From positions 3,938,969 to 4,002,968 of the forward strand of contig NC_053401.1 in the NCBI RefSeq assembly GCF_016859285.1: a stretch of DNA of 64,000 bases, given 5' to 3'. Position numbers and translations under genes: made by a program. A model generated the notes under the pieces. The model saw only the letters and a list, made by a program, of their open reading frames with translations, was not told where the DNA came from and made no database searches. This DNA comes from Xiphias gladius (Eukaryota; Chordata; Actinopteri; Istiophoriformes; Xiphiidae). This document shows positions 58,801 through 64,000 of this stretch, one piece after another (the first letter of the stretch is position 1; every line of letters starts with the position of its first letter).

Positions 58801-59991
58801 ATACTACCATGATGCGACCAATAACATCTTTTTGCCAGGGTGCCCGTGCCCACACCTTTCAGTGTCTGTGCCCTCATGTAGTAACGCTGAGTTTCTGTTG
58901 TTAATTCGAAGCTCAAAACAAGTTGACCCTGATGTTATCATCAGTGTTGTGCTCTCCTCCAGAGCCACAGAAGACCTTTAACGCCTGCTTTCACAGGCTG
59001 TGTATTACGTCCCATAAACTGACCTTTACGTGCAGAAGTAGTGGAGTTCCCTTATCCACTTCAGATCTGTTTCCTATTGTGTAAACGTATTCAGACAGCA
59101 CCGATGGTCACCCCCCAAAATATCGTCAAATTACATCAATATGAAGGCACTCGATCACAAACCTCATTTCGTCGGTAGTTCCACATTTGACGTGGCACAT
59201 AGTGAAAAGGTTTATTGAAGGAAACATCCCCCTCCCGGGAGATTTTCCCAGGCCAGATTTTCATAGTGCATAGTTTGGGCCACCATTCCTATTGGATTAT
59301 GACAACATTTTACTTACCAAATTCAATCCCGGCATCCACATGGAGACGTAGCAGGAGCGGTAGAACAGAGTCCAACAGGGCAAGGAGCGTGGGCACGTTT
59401 AACCAGCCTTATTTGAAAGAGAAAATAAAGGCAAATATTAAACCTGTTACTCAATCTGTTGATTAACAGTCTTCCTGGTTCACCTTTGACCTGCCACGCT
59501 TACTCAGCGTGTGTGTGTGTGTGTGTGTGTAAGTTTTCTATGCCCTCAACAGTTACAGTATAACTGACATTTTGGCTGCACTCATTTCAGTTTCACGTCC
59601 AAATAGTGGTTTAGATTTGAGCCACCCCCCCCCACCTCCAGATTTCAGTAATAAACTTATTGGGTAAAACTAAAACCCACGTTGTTTAAAAAAACATAAT
59701 ATTCACTAAATATTCCTTTTAATGATGTGTTGCGTCTCCGTCCTTCCCAGGTGGAGATCAGCCTGCAGAGCAGCTTCCAGCCTGGTATGAAGCTGGAAGT
59801 GGCCAATAAGAGCAGCCCGGACACGTACTGGGTGGCCACCATCATCACCACGTGCGGCCAGCTGCTGCTGCTGCGCTTCAGCGGCTACGGCGAGGACCGC
59901 AAGGCCGACTTCTGGTGCGATGTCATGACGGCCGAGCTGCATCCGGTGGGCTGGTGCACCCAGAACAACAAGACCCTCATGCCCCCCGAAG
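52096..59991 (+). CDS. sfmbt2: sfmbt2: Scm-like with four MBT domains 2, N-terminal part (3 coding exons, gene continues past the window)
   Basis: Chromatin reader: SFMBT proteins bind YY1 and methyl-lysine histone tails through MBT repeats and help repress Polycomb targets in the nucleus. Coding exons: 52096-52186 (transcribed exon from 52016), 54355-54443 and 59751-59991, joining in frame to 140 residues so far. The ATG at 52096 follows an in-frame stop at 52054. Residues 33-60 (ending in [15 protein letters not shown]) and the first MBT repeat at 61-140 ([49 protein letters not shown]) fit SFMBT2 better than SFMBT1. Human SFMBT2 has the same EETG.SAAPHT.FKHVEIS and [20 protein letters not shown] pattern. 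The first 30 residues (Gln/Ser/Thr-rich) are poorly conserved. The remaining MBT repeats and SAM domain must lie beyond 64000. The synteny agrees: SFMBT2 neighbours ITIH5 in human. Confidence 0.93.
53932..54017. repeat. (CA)n microsatellite, sfmbt2 intron 2
   Basis: About 86 bp of pure CA dinucleotides, the mirror in strand of the 86-bp GT tract at 41842. Confidence 0.95.
55842..55870. repeat. (CTG)n trinucleotide repeat, sfmbt2 intron 3
   Basis: Nine CTG/GCT units, complementary in sense to the AGC tract at 44617. Confidence 0.9.
58370..58640. repeat. Dispersed repeat family 2, copy d (sfmbt2 intron 3)
   Basis: It starts ggctgaaactaacagttgtt, then attaattgatcgtttcagcg, aaaatgtcagaaaaacaccc and tagagcccaagtggacgtct, and ends in a gagaggccggagccagcaaa block. 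Confidence 0.65.
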
Positions 59992-60036
59992 GTAGGAAGG
60001 AAACACGTTGATACAAACGCGGGCATCCGAACCTGG

Positions 60037-60092
<56 letters not shown>

Positions 60093-61029
60093 CGAGGTTA
60101 GATTCGTAGTCCAATCATAGTGTGTTCTTTTAAAGTCCCACTGGACAATAGTTCTGCATTACTGTTCATTATAATATAAACGTAAAACAATGATGGAACC
60201 ACAATGTTGCTAAGTTATCGCAATAAACAGTTTATTGAATCGCGAGATCTCAGTTTTTGCTGCAGTATCAATTGAGGATACAGAGCTTTATTGTACTTTA
60301 TTGAAGGCTCATTATTTTTTGGGAAGTTATCAGCTTTTGTATTGATTTTTTGCAAAAAAATACAAAAATCACGGTGAAAAACACACCGTTGGCACAAAGA
60401 CTCTGTGTATAACCATTTATTATACTTCTTGTAGTAACTCTGAGAGACTCTGTCGTATAATTTGCCGCTCACTTTGCATTTGTTTCCCATTTTTCTCTTC
60501 AGTTTCTCTAAATGGCAAAAGCAAAGCACAATCTCCTGAGCTGTGCTTGTTGGAACAAGAACTTGTTTACTGTAAACAGGGGTGAACAGTGTCTTTTTAG
60601 ATGTGAAGGGACTTAAACTGTGAAAAGAAGTACTTTTTTTTTCCAGTATTGTTTGGGGATTTTATGCATTAGTCTTTATTTTATGCCCTATGCCGTTATT
60701 TGGCACAAAATATTAGACATTTAAAATAAGTTTAAACCATTTTATAGAAGAAAAAACATGAGAAAGCAGTTCTGTAAAGAATGAAAATGATAAGCCCCAA
60801 CTTTCTTTTGTCTTTCAACAATCATACATGTGCCTCGTAACATGCCACGATCACAATTAAGTAAAAGATATGTATGAGTATTAAATATAATTAATGCGAT
60901 TGTGCGTACAGTATGTTAGTAGACTTTGTCCATGTTGCGCAGCTGTCTTATTGGCTGACGGGTGTCTGTCGAGTCTTCAGTCGATGGGGCTACTACTGCA
61001 CGCCAAAGGCTAGCTCACACAGTCAGTCA

Positions 61030-61060
<31 letters not shown>

Positions 61061-62589
61061 GGGGGGTATTTACCGATAAAAGGGGTAAAAGGGGTTGAAG
61101 CTGAAGCACAGACATAGTCTCAGGCTGAGCCAGGAGAACGAGGTGTGTAAATGTCTGTATGTGCTCCAAGTTACGTGAACATTGAAGCTAACGCACTTAG
61201 CACTGCACCGTAGCCAGCTAGACCGTTAGCAGTGTTAGTGTAGTCGGGCCCCCCGCCCCTTGGCTAGCGACACCAAACTAGCCAAGTCTCATGTTAAGAT
61301 AGCCAAAATGGTGGTCCGACAAACAGTGACAGCTCCCGGGGCAAGCTTAGTTACTACAGCTTCCGTGAAACAACACTTCCAGGCCGCTAGCTGAGCTGAC
61401 AACGTCGCTCGGCTTAAAACATTTTCAGATTAAGCTAGGAAGTGAACGCTTACTCCAAATGATTGAGATGTGTCACACCCAGCTCGCCGTAGGTCAGTGT
61501 CAGGCGTCAGTGATGGCGGTGGCGAACGTATCGGGGGGCCTTCAGGCGGGGGACAAACAATCGCCTGCCGCGGTTCTGTCCTCCTCTCACTCTGACCCTG
61601 GACAGGCCTACTAGTGAACAAAAGTTGGGCTAACTAAGTAGAATAATTGTTTTTACGGATTTCTTTTTCAAACGTGAAAAGTAAATGACTTAAAATGTAT
61701 TAGCAACAATAAAGCAATAATAATAATAATAATAAACCAGTTTCCACATTTTGAGGAATGTGTAGACTTCACTTGCGAGGAAAAAATGCGCGGAAACTAT
61801 TTATGTATGTATCTTTTTAAAAGTTTTTTCGATGGCGAAGACTTTGGGCTCCGGGCCAACAACCATGGCTCACCATAATGCGCGCGCACAAACGTGACTC
61901 CCTCCCACCTTTACCTTTCAAGGAACGCTTTAAATAAAACTGAGTGGAAAGACCAGTTTTCCTGGAAGTGCTTCAACCGTCAACACGGCTCGAGTGCCAT
62001 TTTTCCGACTGACACATCAGCCCGTCGCCGTCGCACTCACTCAGTGTCGGGCGGCCTCGGCCAGGTTAAATGCAAGACAGGTCGTTTCTTTTCTACAGCA
62101 GCCGTCTCGAGCATCTCTTACCCCTCAACCTCAACTCCTCTGTAATAAAGCGTCGTCCTTAACTCTTCCCAGCAGCCATTCCTCTTGCTGTCCCTTTCAC
62201 AATATAACAACTTTGCCAAAGCTTTTACAGCAGTGACATTTCCACCTGCAGCGGCCCCTCTCACCCCCCGATAGATGACTCATCCTCCTCCCCAGCCTCG
62301 TTCGGAGCATATATTTTTCTCGACACTTCCCCGCTGATGGATGGCATGCCTCTGTTATTGTGGACGCGACCTGGATGTGTTTCCACCTGACTCGGTTGTC
62401 CTCGCCCTCACACCAGATCCATATGTCCTTTTTCACTCAGCCCCGGTCTTCTCACCGACTTGTTCTTTTCGCCTTTCGTAGCAGCAGACGGTTTATCTAT
62501 CAAGCAGGGAAACAACACTTGAAATCTGCTTTCAGCGCCGCCGTGGAGTAGTTTCGTTGTATTTCAAGTCTTCAAACACGACGCGACTG

Positions 62590-62810
62590 CAGGTACTGAT
62601 TATTTCTACCACGATCTGATCGTGCATAAGCATTTCTCAGATCAGTTTCCCCAAGTCCAAGCGAGCATATGCTTGTTTTTGTCTGACTAACAGCCCAAAC
62701 CCCAAAGATATTCAGTTTACAATCACAGAAAAGTAGGAAATCCAGCAAATGTTCACAGTGAAGAAGCTGGAACCTGTGAAATTTTAGAAAAAACAATGAA
62801 TTTTCGTGAC
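62590..62810. repeat. Dispersed repeat family 2, copy e (sfmbt2 intron 4)
   Basis: It carries the agatattcagtttacaatca, cagaaaagtaggaaatccag and gtgaagaagctggaacctgt blocks that mark the middle of this family. Confidence 0.65.
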
Positions 62811-63267
62811 AAGTTTATAAGTCGGATAAGATTTACGTCATCTCAACGACTCAGAAACGTAAACAAACATGTTTTCTGTTTTACTGAAGTAAAATCCCAC
62901 CTGTAATGTCGAGGTGAGAAAAGTAATAAGTTAATGAAGAAAATTGTCCAATAAAAGAATTCTGTAAAAACATGCTTTAACTGACCACTAATGTCCACTG
63001 CTATTAACCGTCTCTTCCTGTGCCTCTCAGAAAACTCGTTCTTCAAATGTTTCTCTTTTCCCTTTAATGATGACGGACAGCTGACAGGGCCGCGCGCCCA
63101 ATGATGCAAACCGAAAACATGAATCACGTCATGGAGGCATTTCTCTGCTCCCTCTGCAACATATTGTCAGTTCATTAATACGGCTTAAAAGAGAAAAAAA
63201 AAAAAAACAGCATTTTTTTTTTGCTTCATTTCAAGGCTTTGCATCATTTTATGCATATTTTTGTGTC

Positions 63268-63298
<31 letters not shown>

Positions 63299-63543
63299 CT
63301 CAGTCAGCTGGAGTATGAGAGCAGGGTAAAGAGAGAGAGAGAGTGTATTGTACCTGTGTTACAGTTACCTGTTTTATTGGTTTTCCTTTTTGTTTGTGTT
63401 TTGTTTCTCAGATAACATTTACCTAAGAAAAGGTAAGCAGCTCTAACAGTGCCTCTGACTAACTCGCCTGCCCGGCTCACTAGTGGCTAACATTAAATCA
63501 ACACTGTGTCAACGTTAGGCCTCAGAGCTGCATGTGCAGTGTG

Positions 63544-63573
63544 CCTCCTCCTCCTCCTCCTCCTCCTCCTCCT
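63544..63573. repeat. (CTC)n trinucleotide repeat
   Basis: About ten pure CTC/TCC units in sfmbt2 intron 4. Confidence 0.9.
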
Positions 63574-63689
63574 TCCTCTTTTCATCTCTCTACAGGAAGT
63601 GACCTCAAAGCTCAGTTGTCATGCCTTGCTGCCTCTTGCATGTGACTCCTTTCTAGCTGAGTGCTGAGTGAGTGTCTTAGCAGAGCGAT

Positions 63690-63737
<48 letters not shown>

Positions 63738-64000
63738 GTTGGTGCCTGCTAAGACCAAGCTGTCCTCGTATGATAACTAGCGCAAAATGCAGCGGCTCGG
63801 CCAGAAATGCGATGCTTTGATAAACAGGCCTCTTTTCATGTGCAGCGAAACACACTGTGTCCCGTATCAGAAAAAGGTCGTCACAAGTGCGTGAATCGAA
63901 AGCACTAAACGGTCTCCGAGGAAAACATTATTTTTTTATAATCAATTGGTGTATTTTTTTTTTTATAAATCAGTTGATTGCGTTGTCTATAAAAAGATCA

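Larger units (their letters stand above)
54444..59750 (+). other. sfmbt2 intron 3 (5.3 kb)
   Basis: It holds (GT)n at 55231-55257, (CTG)n at 55842-55870, a CT-rich block at 57655-57705, (CA)n at 57768-57794, a family 2 repeat (58370-58640) and (GT)n near 59511-59530. No coding exon supported. Confidence 0.6.
59992..64000 (+). other. sfmbt2 intron 4, partial (runs off the right edge)
   Basis: It contains (CA)n at 60043-60088, (GT)n at 61030-61057, (TAA)n at 61715-61734, a family 2 repeat at 62590-62810, (GT)n at 63266-63293, (CTC)n at 63544-63573 and (CA)n at 63691-63733. The next SFMBT2 coding exon was not found. Confidence 0.6.

Noticed and set aside
63411-63433. Possible sfmbt2 micro-exon (ctcag acceptor, 21-nt frame, gtaagc donor) that would join in frame as DNIYLRK
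   Set aside because: Human SFMBT2 continues after this splice with a different, long exon (second MBT repeat linker), and the 21-nt segment has no match to it. Chance splice-like signals are common at this scale.
1-64000. tRNA genes, CRISPR-like arrays, viral or bacterial mobile genes
   Set aside because: No tRNA A/B box pairs with cloverleaf potential, no regularly spaced direct repeats with unique spacers, and no reverse transcriptase, transposase or integrase frames were seen.

Overview
This is nuclear DNA from a bony fish, most likely a percomorph-type teleost. The genes are vertebrate and split by short GT-AG introns. The spacers are full of long (GT)n/(CA)n microsatellites and dispersed repeats that I recognise as common in teleosts. 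Nothing bacterial, viral or plasmid-like was seen.

Layout, left to right. (1) Positions 1-940 hold the 3' end of kin (KIN17) on the + strand: only its terminal coding exon and poly(A) signal lie in the window. (2) Positions 845-11405 hold itih2 on the - strand, 21 coding exons that join in frame to 946 residues. (3) Positions 11406-12752 are a 1.35-kb divergent promoter region with a strong CTCF-like motif. (4) Positions 12753-27775 hold itih5 on the + strand, 14 coding exons and 973 residues. (5) Positions 28185-38697 hold tmem110l (STIMATE-like) on the - strand, 8 coding exons and a 2.1-kb 3'UTR. (6) Positions 38698-44600 are a repeat-bearing, partly CpG-rich spacer. (7) From about 44600 to the right edge lies sfmbt2 on the + strand: a probable non-coding exon 1, three coding exons covering the N terminus and first MBT repeat, then an intron that runs off the window.

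The gene order kin-itih2-itih5-sfmbt2 matches human 10p14 (KIN-ITIH2-ITIH5-SFMBT2). The fish locus also keeps a TMEM110-family gene between itih5 and sfmbt2. On human 3p21 the paralogous order is ITIH1/3/4-MUSTN1-TMEM110-SFMBT1, so the two regions look like copies from early vertebrate whole-genome duplication. The two heavy-chain genes encode secreted hyaluronan-linked matrix proteins. tmem110l should encode an ER membrane regulator of STIM/Orai calcium entry, and sfmbt2 a chromatin reader of the YY1-linked Pho-repressive complex. They are neighbours by ancestry rather than parts of one pathway.

I found no new gene system. The points most worth checking are a convergent pair of CTCF-like motifs flanking itih5, a cluster of nuclear-receptor half-sites (ERE-like IR3 plus a DR4 array) in itih5 intron 4, DR1 elements in itih2, the retained tmem110l duplicate, overlapping kin/itih2 3' ends, and a fold-back hairpin in the tmem110l 3'UTR. 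Exon borders were set by hand from splice consensus, reading frame and remembered human homologues. They close in frame for all three complete genes but have not been tested with transcripts.
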